Assembly: GCA_022393335.1 (NCBI GenBank)
Contig: JAJEKB010020660.1
Coordinates: forward strand, 441,978 to 505,977
DNA length: 64,000 nucleotides
Origin: Macrotrachela quadricornifera
Lineage: Eukaryota > Rotifera > Eurotatoria > Philodinida > Philodinidae
Direction: 5' to 3'
The translations under genes and the position numbers were made by a program. Shown here in pieces: positions 1 to 11,733 of this stretch (within the stretch, counting starts at the first letter, position 1; each line of letters opens with the position of its first letter). The notes beneath the pieces are model-generated. The model worked only from the letters and a program-made list of their open reading frames with translations, made no database searches and was not told the origin of the DNA.

Positions 1-237
1 TACGCTGATTTCTTACAAATAATATCATGCAATGACATAAAAGTGTCACTCATGACACATATACAGAAGCAATGCCAAAGATTCGACAAGCGGCTCTATA
101 AACTTCAACTATGTACATCACAACTCGTTAATGGCGACAGCTTAACAATTTAAACGAAGCTAAAATTTCCTAGAGGGAGCTCAAAACTTTCTAGGGGGAG
201 CTTAGCTACCGCTAGCTCCCCCCTGGTTCCGCCACTA
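1..237 (-). mobile_element. probable hAT-type transposon terminus (partial)
   Basis: Read on the minus strand from 237, the sequence starts TAGTGGCGGAACCAGGGGGG and is followed by AGCTAGCGGT and a second CTAGGGGGAG-like block. This resembles the terminal motif of hAT-class elements and the terminus near 11734. The rest of the element would lie to the left, outside the window. No 8-bp duplication can be checked because only one end is present. Confidence 0.3.
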
Positions 238-1430
238 GATCCAAACAAGTATAAAAGTCACCATGTTTACAAAGAAGTTCACTACCTCATCGATCATTCG
301 TCTATGAACATATATTTTCTATCTAATTCGATTTCATTCATAGCAGATATTTACTTCTGCAAAATATCGAATAGTGAAATTCTTAGATTTATCTCGTAGA
401 TAGAGTGAATTGAACCATTCAAACAAAGAATAATATAAATAAAAGACAATATTTGTTCTACTTCGAATAGTTGCAGCTAGATCTCCTAAAATTGTTTTAT
501 TATGAAAAAATGAAATACAACTGAGAAAGTTTTTCAAACCAAGTATATCGCGTTTTGAATCGGCATGCATTGAGTTCCAATTAAAAGAAAATGTCAATGG
601 TCACATGATAAAACTTTCATGATTCTATTTTTGAAATTTAATAAAAATTATTTAGTTGTTATTATAATATCAATGCATTTGAAACTTACTTTGCTAGTGA
701 GAACAGCGTATCTGAAAAGAATATAAGACAATTCCATGACGAATAAAATGTATTAACTTACTTTGCACCAGAAGCAGCAAATAGATCGACCCATTCATTT
801 GGATCTAAAACATAGAGGAAATTCATCAATGTTTTACAAGAAATCTCCGATCAATATTCACCATAAAGATCTGCACGAAACTGTGGAGCATATGTTTAAT
901 CTGATGGATAATTTTTCTTTATATGATCTACAATACTCTGAACTGGATTTATGCCTTGCCATTTGCATTACACCCTAAAAATAATTCAAACATCTAATAG
1001 ATGTGTTTCTAATACCTGATAGGATAAACTTACCATTCCGAAGAGATAGGTACAGGGTGATCAGATCAAAAATTTATCAGACAAGGTGATTTTTTTCGAA
1101 CTAATTCATATTATATTAGACTGTTGATATCTAACGGTCCATTGGGTTTTAATTCATTTATTTATGTTTTATTTTCAATATGTTTCACTATAAAAATAAG
1201 ACAGTATAATGAATATATTCTTTAATTAATAAAAATTTAAGACAAGACATTTCATGTTTAACCTTTTCGCCTCATTTGAAACATATTTAGAAAAAATTCT
1301 AGAAAAAAGCTATACATATTTCACGCATAGGAGAAGATTAATAAACCTAACGAAAAAAAATGATATAATGTCATTTCGATATTAAATTTTTGCATTTCAT
1401 CGAATTTTCTTTAACAATTGTACTGGAAAT
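238..1430. other. gene-free AT-rich stretch
   Basis: Short open frames on both strands (334-597, 763-978) have biased AT-driven composition, no recognisable domain and no splice or promoter context. I see no gene here. Confidence 0.5.
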
Positions 1431-1955
1431 AACGCCCGATCGAAAAGTTTTTGAACAAATATTTGTTTACTTTTGACCAGCTAGAAAGTGTTCTACACAC
1501 TTTTCTATTTTCACTGTTACAATTCGAAACAAAAGAGTTGGAATTTGTATATATATATATAATCTTGCAGGTCAAAAGCTGCTCTACAAAATTTACTATT
1601 TCAAGCTTTCTTGTCTTTCGACAAAGCATCTCAATTTTTCTTTTTCCTAAACATTTATTTTTGAAAACCCGACTTTTTGACCAAAACTGTTTCATTTGGA
1701 AAGAAAATCTAGATAAAATGATTATGACTACAATTGGGTAAAAGCCTCAGTTTAGTTCAATATCACATTTTGTAGAGAAGTGTTTGCTCTACATAACGAT
1801 CGACTTGAACAGTTTTTAGTATGTTGAAAAAATTAATTCATAAGGTGAACACAAAACCGTGTTGCTTCATCATTAAAAAAAGAGTAATCATTTTTCCCCT
1901 TTTTCAAAAGGTTAAAAGTGAACAAATATTTGTCGAAAACTTTTCGATCGGATAT
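1431..1955. mobile_element. fold-back (MITE-like) element
   Basis: Arms of about 48 bp face each other. CCGATCGAAAAGTTTTTGAA at 1436 onward is matched inverted by the stretch ending CTTTTCGATCGGATAT at 1955. Inner segments also pair imperfectly (AGAAAGTGTTCTAC near 1484 against TAGAGAAGTGTTTGC near 1773). There is no coding capacity. The two overlapping open frames inside (1411-1741) are mirror products of the repeat. Confidence 0.55.
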
Positions 1956-2664
1956 TACATGATTTTATTTGATCGTTCAATTTAATTTTTTTTCGTTTTT
2001 AAATCATCATATTAACATATTATATCATAAAATTCACTATCTAAATCGACTATATGACGTAAAAAATTAGGAACAGGTTTAAATTTCAGAAACTTTCTTG
2101 TTACAAAAACCATTGAAAATATATATGTTTTCATCAATTTCATCAAAAAATCTTGAAATAATGAAATTTATTACTATTTTATTTTAATTAAATCTGTTCA
2201 ATCAATGAGGATGTTGATAGTGATTATAACTCGACCCTTTTTAACTTTCACAGTGGCCAACACTATTATTTCAAACAACTATGAGCAATGTAATATATCT
2301 TAAGAGAATAAGCAATTGGGAAGTGATTAAAAACCATATGGTAGCATGAAAAAAAATTACATTATCGCAACTATTCGTAGGATAATCTTTAATTTTTGTA
2401 AAAATAAAGGAAGCTTTTTTAAACATCTTACAATCATTAAATAGTATTTAATCTCTTTTGACGAACATGTAATTGACATTTGAGACGTTAATAATATTTA
2501 TCATAAGCAATAGAATCTGCTTTATCCTCATATCACTATCCGCAGAATAGCATCGTAGTTCCTTCAAATTTAATTATCAATAAAAAGAAATCAACATTTT
2601 TAGATCATTTAATCCGTACTTCAACTTTGTTCTTGTTAGAATTTCATGAAATGTTTACAATTTC
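1956..2664. other. gene-free stretch downstream of the GlgB-like gene
   Basis: AT-rich sequence with no supported ORF, RNA gene or repeat. It presumably holds the 3' flank of the minus-strand gene ending at 2665. Confidence 0.5.
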
Positions 2665-4474
2665 TTAAATTAAATATTCTTCTAAAATTACTGTTGCAAG
2701 AGGAGGAATAGCAAATTGAAATAATATCTCACACTCATTATTATGTATAACTTTAATTTGTTGATTTTGAAATAAACCGGAGCCACCATATTTAGGATGA
2801 TCTGTATTGAACATTTCCATTGCACTTTGAATGCGTTTCACATTAGGATCCGATCCCGGTAGTGGTATATCATAAGATTTATATCCTTGATTTGAAAAGT
2901 TATGAATGACAGCTATACGCCTATTATTATAGATTCCTCGATGATAGGCTACTATCAAATTTGGACCATACTCATAAATTATCGAAAAATCTTGTTCTCC
3001 ATATTGCCAAAATTGTGGATGTTGAATATAAAGATGATTCAGATCACGAATACATTCTTGAATTTTACCATGTAATGACGTAGAACTAGCTAATGACCAA
3101 TCCATACTAGATAAATCTCGTCGAAATCTTTGATACCAAGACATAGGTTGAGCAACTTCATCACCCATATGAATCATATGACCACGACTTGGTGCACATT
3201 TTTGCCATGCAAAAAAATTTCTTAAATCAGAAAATTTATCCATATCATTTCGAGCATGTGAAACACAATTCAATAGAACATTATCACTATTATGTTCTCC
3301 AGAATCCGTATCATCATCACTCTATTGAGCATAATTCAACATATCAAGTACTTTTTGTTTCCAATGTTGAGGTCTTTCAACATAAGGTGTACGAAGAAGA
3401 TTTCGTCCATCATAACTCCAACCAATATTCCATTTCAAATCAAAACCCATACTCTTACTAAGATTTGGATAACATTCCGTTTCTTCTGCAATACATAATA
3501 CACCAGGATAATATGTATGAATCATTTGATTGAGTTCACGTAAAAATGAAATGGCACTTGGTATATCTATTTGATTACATCGAATCATTGCACTTACAGC
3601 ATCAAAACGAATTCCATCTATATGTAATCGATCAAAATAATAAAGAGCACTTGCAAATAATAATCGACGTGTTTCTTCTTTATCAAAATCAAAATAGTGT
3701 TCCCCATGGTGATGAACTACTCGCAAATAAATTTGTTCCATCATATTCATGTAGAGAAATAGAATATGTATGGGATTGTTGATAATGTTGAAAATGTGTT
3801 GGAATCCAATCAAGTATAACACTAATTTCATTTTGATGTAAATGATCTATTAAATATTTTAAATCATCACATGTACCACTATCATGATAAGGAGCAAAAT
3901 AATTAGCTACTTGATAACCACGAGCTTGTTTATTAGTATGTTCGAGTATACCATACATTTCAACATGTGTAAAACCCATTTTACGACAATAAATAGCTAA
4001 TTCAGACGCGATTTCACGAAATTTTAATGTTTTATAAGTACTACTTTTCCAAGATTTTGGTTGTATTTCATAGATAGATAATGGGAATCGTAATGGATCT
4101 TTTTGACTACGTTGTTTCATCCAATTTTGATCATTCCATTGATAAACTGTTTCATCATGAACAACTGATTGAATTTGATTAACTTCTAAAATATGAATAA
4201 CAGAAAAACTTACTGGATCTACTCGTAACATTTGTCTACCATGATAATCATCAATAAGATAAAGATATGTTCGACCAGGTTGTGCTTTATCTGTAACAAT
4301 TCCCCATAGATCTGTGTTAGTTTTTATCATTTGTAATCGATGTTCTTCACTACCAAAAGCTGTTAAGATAAGCCAAACATTTCTTGCATTGGGTGCATAC
4401 AAACAAAAACTAGTTGTTTGACTTTCATTGTCATATTGTGCACCACGAGTTTCATAGAGTTTTGGATGAGTCAT
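2665..4474 (-). pseudogene. GlgB-like 1,4-alpha-glucan branching enzyme, GH13, broken
   Basis: Branching enzymes cut alpha-1,4 glucan chains and re-attach them through alpha-1,6 links in glycogen synthesis. The locus covers about 603 codons without introns, near the bacterial GlgB length. In order: an N-terminal E-set/CBM48-like domain (YAPNARNVWL), the linker motif ISIYEIQPKSW-type, barrel strands GFTHVEMYGILEH and ISVILDWIPTHF, the nucleophile region DGIRFDAVSAM, the acid/base region VLCIAEET, WNIGWSYD, MGDEVAQ, and a C-terminal beta domain ending PPLATVILEEYL. Two breaks are visible: a 1-base frameshift near 3690-3700 (first frame stops at 3689) and an in-frame TAG at 3322-3324. Region IV, usually SHDE, reads SHAR, so the transition-state aspartate is not where expected. 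The TAG falls in a short insertion relative to E. coli GlgB as I remember it. It may be a decaying foreign gene; assembly error could explain one break but hardly both plus the motif change. Confidence 0.8.
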
Positions 4475-4531
4475 AGTGTGATTCTACGAGTCACTTTTTT
4501 GTTAAATAAATTTGTGCAAACATGCAACACA

Positions 4532-4546
4532 TTTATATATTTTATA
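4532..4546 (-). promoter_or_regulatory. TATA-like element upstream of the GlgB-like gene
   Basis: On the minus strand TATAAAATATATAAA lies about 57 bases before the ATG at 4474. In an AT-rich genome this is weak evidence. Confidence 0.3.
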
Positions 4547-5246
4547 ATGTCATAATGACTCATGAGAATAAACCAACACTTTTGAAAAATTTCATATGTG
4601 TTGTTTTGTCGTATAACTCATACGTCTATCAGCTGTTTATTCATTATCAACGTGTAATGTTTTCATTTTAAACGAGTTCTTTTTTCTTCGATAAATATAA
4701 AAAATGTTTCACAAATACAAATAGTTCTGATTGCTTTTGAATGTTTTAATTATTTCTCAAATTGTTATTGAATTACAGAATTCGAATAATATGATATAAA
4801 GATACTAAATCGAATGAAAACCTATGACTTCAACAATATCTTTTGAAATAGAAATGTTCAAATACAAGAAATGTATAGCATAGAATAAGAAATAAGGAAA
4901 CTAATGACATTTATGCTGCTAATCAATAAACAAATTGTCTCACATGAGTTCTCAAGCAGTGTTATTCGGTATGTGATAGTATCAGAACATTCTCATGAAG
5001 TACTAAACGGCAGGCAACAGGATTCATGTGGACAATGTGTAGTCGTATTTTGTACAAAAATTTTTTCTTTAACTACAACAAGAAATAAATTACAATATAA
5101 ACCCGACAATATATTAATAAATTCAGAAAAGAACAACGATCTACTGTTAGAAAATAGTGTTATTCATTTAACTGGGTTTGAGATTTCTATTTATTGTAAG
5201 AACGAAAAAAGGCTCAAGACTTTCGAAACATCCTTTGATTAAGATA
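4547..5246. other. intergenic, no supported gene
   Basis: A 112-codon plus-strand frame (4904-5242) ends just before the CMAH-like stop codon. It has no recognisable domain, its codon usage does not resemble its neighbours, and no family came to mind, so I do not call it a gene. Confidence 0.45.
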
Positions 5247-7109
5247 TTAAAGAGAAAGCGAATTTAATGTCATTGTAATAGTATTATCAGAATTATTTGT
5301 TGATTCATCTGTTTGTTTGTTATTTATTTCCCATTGATCTAATGTATCTAATAGATTCAATGGAATTTGTTCATTAAATTGATTCCATTGAGGTGGATCT
5401 AATGGTAAATTATATTTAAAATAATTCCAAAATTTTTTATGATAAATATTTGGTTGAGCAAAAAATCTTGCACTAAAACCATTAAAAATATAATTCCATG
5501 AATAACCATGAATAAATATATCACGTATAACAGATGCACGAATACGAATACGAAGAAATGAACGATTTATAGGAATATAATCAAGAAAAATTGGATTTAA
5601 ATTAAGAAAATCTATATAATATTCTTGAATAATTTGAGAAAAATCATTTGCAGTTTCAATAATATGTAATATAAGATCATAATTATGAAATAATGTCCAT
5701 TTAAAATAATATTTAATACCTTCAATTGTATTTAATGGTTTAAAATCTAAATTTTTATCTAAATAATAAATATATGGTTGAAAATTCCATGTTTTTTTTA
5801 GATAATTATCTAATGTTTTCAATGGTTGATCTTCAATTTTCATTCCAATATCACATTTTCCTTCTGGAAAAGGACACCATGTTTTTAAAAAAGGAAAACG
5901 TAATTTTAATATTTCAGCAACATTTGAAGGATTATTTTTATAATTAAGATAACGAATGTGTTCATCATAAGGTCCTGATTCAATAAAATATCCACCAATA
6001 GGTATCCATAATATAGGATTTGTTAATTGAATAAATTTAATAATTTTTTTAATAAAATTTTCATCTTTTATTTTAGCTAATTCAATTATTTTTTCTTCAT
6101 TATATTGTTCTATAAAACATGATGGATATGCATTTTTATTTGAAGTAAAATTTGTTAATAAAACATCAATATTATATGGTAAATAATCACCATTTGGATT
6201 TAAACAATCAATTAAATTTAATATTTTATAACCTTTATATTCAATTAATAGAAGAATATCTAAATAAGGATGTTTATGATCAGGTAATATCATAAAACGA
6301 AAATCATTTATATGAAATTTATTCCAAATACCAATTTGAATTTTATTTATATTTATAAATCCTAATTGTTCTAATTGTTTTTGAAATAAATTTAGAAATA
6401 TTTCTGGAATATAAATTTGAATATTTCGATTTATTTTTACAATACGTCTTAATGTTGGTAAATTAAAATGATCAGGAGAATATTTTGAAATAAATATTCC
6501 ATTAGAATTTGCAATTCTATTAAAATAATTCTCATCTATTTCATGTAATAACCACCAACTACGATCATAACAAGGACCTGTTAACCATGGATCAATTATT
6601 AATCTTATATCATTACCTTCAATTTCTATACAACTATGATTTATATAACGTATTATTAATTCATTATATTTTAAATCTTGTTTTTCATGAGAATCTATTG
6701 TCCATGGTTCATATAATAATGGTTCTAATATAATTAATTCTCCATTATCTTTTTTATCAATTGTTAATTGTTTTTGTTTAAGACAATTAGCTGGTTTAAT
6801 ATATTCTAATGTTTTAACATTTAATTTCCATCCATGATAAGTACATCGAACTATTTCTGGTAAATCTTCAATATCATGAACAAAATTTCCTCCACCATGA
6901 CGACAAACATTTCGACATATAATTAAATTCTTATCTGAATTTTGATATATTATAAGACGAATTAATTCCAATTGATTTTTATTTTCATTATTTAAAGGAA
7001 TATTAATAAAATTTAATCCTATTTTTAAATTTTCAACGATTGATACAGATAAATGACAAACAATACGATATGGTATTGGATTTGATGATAGATAATAAGG
7101 TGAAGACAT
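5247..7109 (-). CDS. CMP-N-acetylneuraminate hydroxylase-like (Rieske + MBL fold)
   Basis: A 620-residue intact, intron-free frame. The family converts CMP-Neu5Ac to CMP-Neu5Gc in the cytosol, with electrons from cytochrome b5. Residues 15-115 form a Rieske [2Fe-2S] domain with all four ligands: C69-x-H71 and C89-x-x-H92 (CRHGGGN..CTYHGWK). Residues about 150-430 match the metallo-beta-lactamase-like domain of CMAH: DPWLTGPCYDRSWWLLHE, then ISKYSPDHFNLPTL, IWNKFHINDFRFMILPDHKHP, KILNLIDCLNPNG and IPIGGYFIESGP. The C-terminal third keeps CMAH-like KTWNFQPYIYYL, FKWTLFHNYDL and HKKFWNYFKYNLPLDPPQWN. Length fits vertebrate CMAH (about 590) with a short extra tail. The usual HxHxDH metal motif is K209-Y-S211-P-D213-H214, so two histidines are lost. 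It therefore may not be a normal hydroxylase. Absence of introns suggests gain by transfer or retroposition. Confidence 0.85.
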   Translation of the reverse strand: MSSPYYLSSNPIPYRIVCHLSVSIVENLKIGLNFINIPLNNENKNQLELIRLIIYQNSDKNLIICRNVCRHGGGNFVHDIEDLPEIVRCTYHGWKLNVKTLEYIKPANCLKQKQLTIDKKDNGELIILEPLLYEPWTIDSHEKQDLKYNELIIRYINHSCIEIEGNDIRLIIDPWLTGPCYDRSWWLLHEIDENYFNRIANSNGIFISKYSPDHFNLPTLRRIVKINRNIQIYIPEIFLNLFQKQLEQLGFININKIQIGIWNKFHINDFRFMILPDHKHPYLDILLLIEYKGYKILNLIDCLNPNGDYLPYNIDVLLTNFTSNKNAYPSCFIEQYNEEKIIELAKIKDENFIKKIIKFIQLTNPILWIPIGGYFIESGPYDEHIRYLNYKNNPSNVAEILKLRFPFLKTWCPFPEGKCDIGMKIEDQPLKTLDNYLKKTWNFQPYIYYLDKNLDFKPLNTIEGIKYYFKWTLFHNYDLILHIIETANDFSQIIQEYYIDFLNLNPIFLDYIPINRSFLRIRIRASVIRDIFIHGYSWNYIFNGFSARFFAQPNIYHKKFWNYFKYNLPLDPPQWNQFNEQIPLNLLDTLDQWEINNKQTDESTNNSDNTITMTLNSLSL

Positions 7110-7152
7110 TATTGTTCTTTGAACTTATTTTTTCTCTTCAATGATTTTTTTT

Positions 7153-7161
7153 CATATATAG
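7153..7161 (-). promoter_or_regulatory. TATA-like element of the CMAH-like gene
   Basis: On the minus strand CTATATATG lies about 45 bases before the ATG at 7109, leaving room for a short leader. This is suggestive only. Confidence 0.35.
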
Positions 7162-7762
7162 TAATCTTGTTGGAAAAGGAAACATATTTTTTAGTATTCT
7201 ATAAAAGAACATAAATGACAGAATGACAAAAAGAAAAGAAAAACTAATATTTCTTCATGTTACATTGTTTCATCGTCATAAGAATGCAGAATGTTACCAC
7301 TTTTTTTATTCATTCTAATGATGTGATTTATAGGCATATAAGAACAAAGAAAAGGAAAAATGCAGCTGATGCCTTCGATTCGATTAGCTATAATAAATGT
7401 GCAAAATTATTGCATTTATTTTACAAAATATTTACATAAAAACTATATCAATAAATGTGTTTTATATAGTAATTTTTATTGTTAGTTATTATGAATTGAA
7501 AATCGGTTGTATTAGCATCCATATTCAAAAAGGATTGATGAATATTTTTTGAATAACGTTCAATAAAAACAAGATCTGTTCTTTTTTTTTTAATGAAGTT
7601 TCCAATTTGTCTCATTATGTGGAACTCTATCTCGCGAGTTAATTAGATGTCAATCGAAGATCTGCAAACTATGAAATATTCACATGTTTAAATTTAACTC
7701 CTCATTCATTATAAAATATCTTTTTCTTAAATATTATTGATTTTAATTCAAACAATGTGATT

Positions 7763-8359
7763 ATACTTAGGGTTGACCAAAAGTCCTGAGCCCAGTTAAA
7801 AGACCCTGTCAGATGAAAAGACCTACTCGAAATTGAAAAATCAAATATACCATTTTGTAGAGCAAATCAAGGCGCTTCGAATGGTATATATTGAATCTGA
7901 TCTTCATAAGACTTTAGTGGAACTATAGTCAATTTAGTAGTAGACGGCCATGTATCCAAAAAGTTCTAGTATATACAAAAACAATCGTAGATCATTAAAA
8001 AAGCGTCTTTTTTTCTATGAGAGATAAAACGATCGGAGATGTCAAGTATATCAACTAGTAGCCCGTGAAAAACTCTACAAAACTGTATATAAAAATATTT
8101 TCCTAGAAAGGCCTTTCAATGACATCAAGATCCGTAATGATCAATAATTGATGGTACTTTTGAGTACATGACCGTCTACTAGTAAATTGACTATAGTTCC
8201 GCTAAAGTCCCACGAAAAACAGGTTTAATATATACCACTCGACGCGCCTCGACTTGTTCTACAAAATGGTATATTCGGTTTCTAAATTTCGAATAGTTCT
8301 TTTTATTCGACAGAATACTTTAAAAGTTGGGCTGAGGACTTTTGGTCAACCCTAAGTAT
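7763..8359. mobile_element. 597-bp fold-back element with TTAGGGTTGACC ends
   Basis: The ends are ATACTTAGGGTTGACCAAAA and its inverse TTTTGGTCAACCCTAAGTAT. Arms pair for at least 170 bp, including TATACCATTTTGTAGA near 7846 against TCTACAAAATGGTATA near 8258, and ACTATAGTCAATTTAG near 7923 against TAAATTGACTATAGTTCC near 8182. The 4-base flanks ATAC/GTAT are themselves palindromic, so the target duplication cannot be fixed. No transposase; non-autonomous. Confidence 0.75.
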
Positions 8360-8490
8360 TGTCTATTAAAAATATCTAAGAATATAAAGCAATGCTTTGA
8401 TTATTTTTTATTAATCAGTATAAAATCAATTAAGAAATAATTGTTAACTAGATTCCAAATTGTTTCGGATTTATTTGAAGATAAAATTTA

Positions 8491-11025
8491 TCAATTTATT
8501 CTAATTCGTTTATAATTAATATTATTTTCAATTGATTGAATTTGTTTTCTTCCAAGCCATATAGAAATTGTTCTATATCTTTTAAAACATGTGGAATTAT
8601 TTGTATTATCATTAAACCATTGAATAAACTCTTCAGATTTTTTTGAAAATCTAAGATCTAATTGAATTGTAGATAAATATTTACATCGTTCAAGAATGAT
8701 ATTTATTTGATTAATAGTATTTATTGGAATTTTTAAATGTTTTATATGATTTGGAATAATTGAATAAATATTTTCTATAGTTAAATCTAATTTATATCTA
8801 TAAAAACCGCTATGAATAAATAATGAAGATAGATTATGTGCTTGTTTAAAAAAACTGCTAATATCCATTAATATATTTTGATTATAAGTGTTAAAATGAT
8901 AAGCATATAATTTTATTTGAACTATTTGACAAATATTAATAAATGTTGAAAGTGAATGAAGTGATAATAATGGATATTCTTTCTCTAAAATTATATCAAT
9001 TTTAGTTACTTTAGGAAATATTGGATGATTTGTTATTGTCTTCTAAAAGAAATTGAAAAAAAAAGCATTATTATAATTATTAATGAGTAAATGATAGAAA
9101 TATTTTAAATATTAATTGTATTATTTAGTCAATACTTTTTATCATCACTCTTTTCAGACTCGTATTTTCTTCAATGATCAATAAAAATTTTTTTTTGTTT
9201 GTATATCTTGTTCGGAGAGATAATTCTTGTCTTAATAAAGTAGACTCTATCTATATAACTCTAGTTCGAAACTTTTCATTAAATTTTTCTCTGCAAGGAT
9301 CTTAATTATAAGATATCTAACGAGATTCATGTATAATCAATCAAGATAAATAAGACTCTAAGAAGAATGATAATTAGAGTGCTAGAAAAAGACGAACGAA
9401 AAAAGAATAATACTCCGGTTGGATATGATGACTCATAAAAGGACCTGAAAACGACGAAAAATCGATCATTCTTCTAATCATTATTTTCGCAGAGAATTGC
9501 AAAAAAATGTCTTAAAAACATCATTAGATACTTTCTAATAATATTTAGTAGATGAATTTTGATGATCTTATTGCTTATTTCTAATTCTACTACTTTCGAA
9601 TGTTTCATTATAATGTTTTATCGAAATTGAATTGCATATTACTTTTTTTCTTATACTTTATTTTATTTTTTTTTATTAACATGAGGTTTGATTTAATGTC
9701 TTTGTACTATTTTATAGTCTTTTCAAAAGGTTGAATTGATGAATTTCACATATTCTTATTGTAATTCAATTTTTCAATCAGTTAAAATGTATTATTTTGA
9801 ATAGGGAAAATTTGAGTAAAGAACATACTCTTACTTGAATATCATCAGCTATGACTTTCGATAAGGTCAGATTAATTGAATTAATATTATCCATTATTGT
9901 TGAATCATTATCTAATCTCATAGGATTTGTTGTTAAAGATGTTTTTTCCGAATTTGGTGTATAATGTAAAACTGATTGACATATTGGTAATGAATAAAGA
10001 TGAATAGCATATGAATAATTATTATTATATTCACAAGTAATAAACCATTTTTTATGTTCAATCCAGAATATTGTTTGAAATGATGAAATAATTAATTGAA
10101 GATCTATTAAAGTTTGTTTAATTGGTTTCCATTCACGAAAATAAAATTCAAATTTTTCCAAATAACATAAATTTATTTGAATAAAATCTTCCCATCTTTT
10201 ACCATCTAACATTTGTACACCACCAATTAATTTGAGATAAATAAGTGATGGTGTTAATAATAGAAATCTTTCTAATTTATCGATATTCACGTTAACATTT
10301 TCAATAGATAAAAATGTTAATTGTTGAAAAGGTGTAAGACAAGAAGATTTTGAAATATCATCATTCATAATACTATCAAAGTGTTGTTTTATGGTTAATT
10401 TACATAAACAAATTGAACATTGAAGTATTCTTAAAAGATTATTCATAGTCATACCATTATTTATAATTAAATGATGAATTGAACGATTAATTGGCCATAA
10501 AATTTTCGAAATTCTTTCAGATTTTAAATCAAATTCCAATCTGTGAAGATTTACTTTTGAAATGATTGATGAAAGAAGATTTGTAGTTGTTTCTTTACGT
10601 CTATTATCATATTGTTTAATATTAAATGAAAATGAAATGAGAAGATTAAGATTAATTCGTTTTAAAATAAAGTTTAATTGTGATTCATTAATATCAAATA
10701 GATTTAAAAAACGAAGTCTTGTAAATTGTTTCAGACGAACAAGTGAAATAAATAAATTGATTTGATCTGATGTTCGATCATCATTAGAAAGTGTCAATGA
10801 AGTAACATTTTCAGGTTTTATCAACCGACAAAGAATATAAAAATTTGATTTTGAAATTAAATGAAAATTCAAAATATATCGATCATAAGTAGTTGTTATT
10901 GATCGAAATAATCTTGATAATGGTCGAATTGAGAATATAATTGTTTCTGCATCAAGATTATCAAAAATTCGATGAAATATTTCCACTGGTAATGTTTCAA
11001 TTGATGGAATTAGATTTGTTGTCAT
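8491..11025 (-). CDS. F-box/LRR-like protein, two exons
   Basis: The gene is on the minus strand. Exon 1 is 9835-11025 (397 codons), the intron 9043-9834 (792 nt; donor GTAAGAG, acceptor TTTCTTTTAG), and exon 2 8491-9042 (183 codons plus stop). The intron is phase 0 and both frames are open to the junction, giving a 580-residue protein. Residues 9-45 (IETLPVEIFHRIFDNL then a RPLSRLFRSI segment) are an F-box, expected to bind Skp1 and place the protein in an SCF ubiquitin ligase. The rest is leucine/isoleucine-rich with irregular repeats such as LYSTIQLDL- and LSIENVNVN-type strands, as in degenerate LRR substrate-binding domains. Such F-box genes form a large bdelloid family. Without the splice, the exon-1 frame runs about 19 codons into the intron to 9778 and exon 2 looks like a separate small gene. 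Confidence 0.8.
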
Positions 11026-11733
11026 TGAAGTAATATGAATATTCTATGTTGGAAAATTTTTACTGTCTATTACTCATAAGAACATGAATAAATGTAGGTA
11101 TTTGACGTACAACAGCTTTTTATCTCACCTATGATGCAAACTACGAACAGAACGAAGAAAAAACATCAATCACGTTTTCTGTACTATGTTGGAAAAAAAA
11201 CGTATGAATCATCAAATTGAATCAGATGAGATGTCACCCTTGATAACAGATCGTTTTTTCTTTTGAAATACTTATGCAAGTGTTATGAATATAAATAATC
11301 AATAATTTCTAATTCATTCATAAAGTCTCAAAGAGTCATGAACAGTATATAAGAAGAAACTAAATAGATAAAAATTATATGTTTATATCTTTGCATCATC
11401 AATGACCAGTAAATATCATTCATATATTAAGCTTCATATGTCTGCCTGGGAAAAAAATAGTTGGACACAATATTTTTGACATACTATTACAATAAATTGA
11501 CATTTTTGGAGTAATTATATATTTGGACGTGAGAAAAGTTAGTACTATATTCGGTTTTTTCCCGTCCGAATTCGCTATTTTAGTTGCATTATTTCTAAAA
11601 CCACTTGGATTGGGTGCAGAACTTTATTCTGCATCGAGTAGTACAAGTTTCAAGGGGGGTTTAATTCAGAAAAAAGTGCCTTTTAATCCTAAATAGTGTG
11701 TTTTGTGGAAAATCCAGTATTTGGCTTTGTAGT
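11026..11733. other. gene-free stretch upstream of the F-box gene
   Basis: I see no coding frame, RNA gene or clear repeat. It should contain the F-box promoter, but no TATA box stands out. Confidence 0.4.

Noticed and set aside
3289..3324. A mini-intron hiding the TAG at 3322-3324 of the GlgB-like gene
   Set aside because: The possible GT..AG pairs give about 30-34 nt, too short for splicing, and the GT nearest the stop lies after it in reading order.
4904..5242. 112-codon plus-strand ORF between the GlgB-like and CMAH-like genes
   Set aside because: No domain, no family resemblance and no promoter or splice context; ORFs of this size are expected by chance in this window.
7763..8359. TTAGGG at the element ends as a telomere signal
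   Set aside because: It occurs once per end as part of the inverted repeat TTAGGGTTGACC, with no tandem array.
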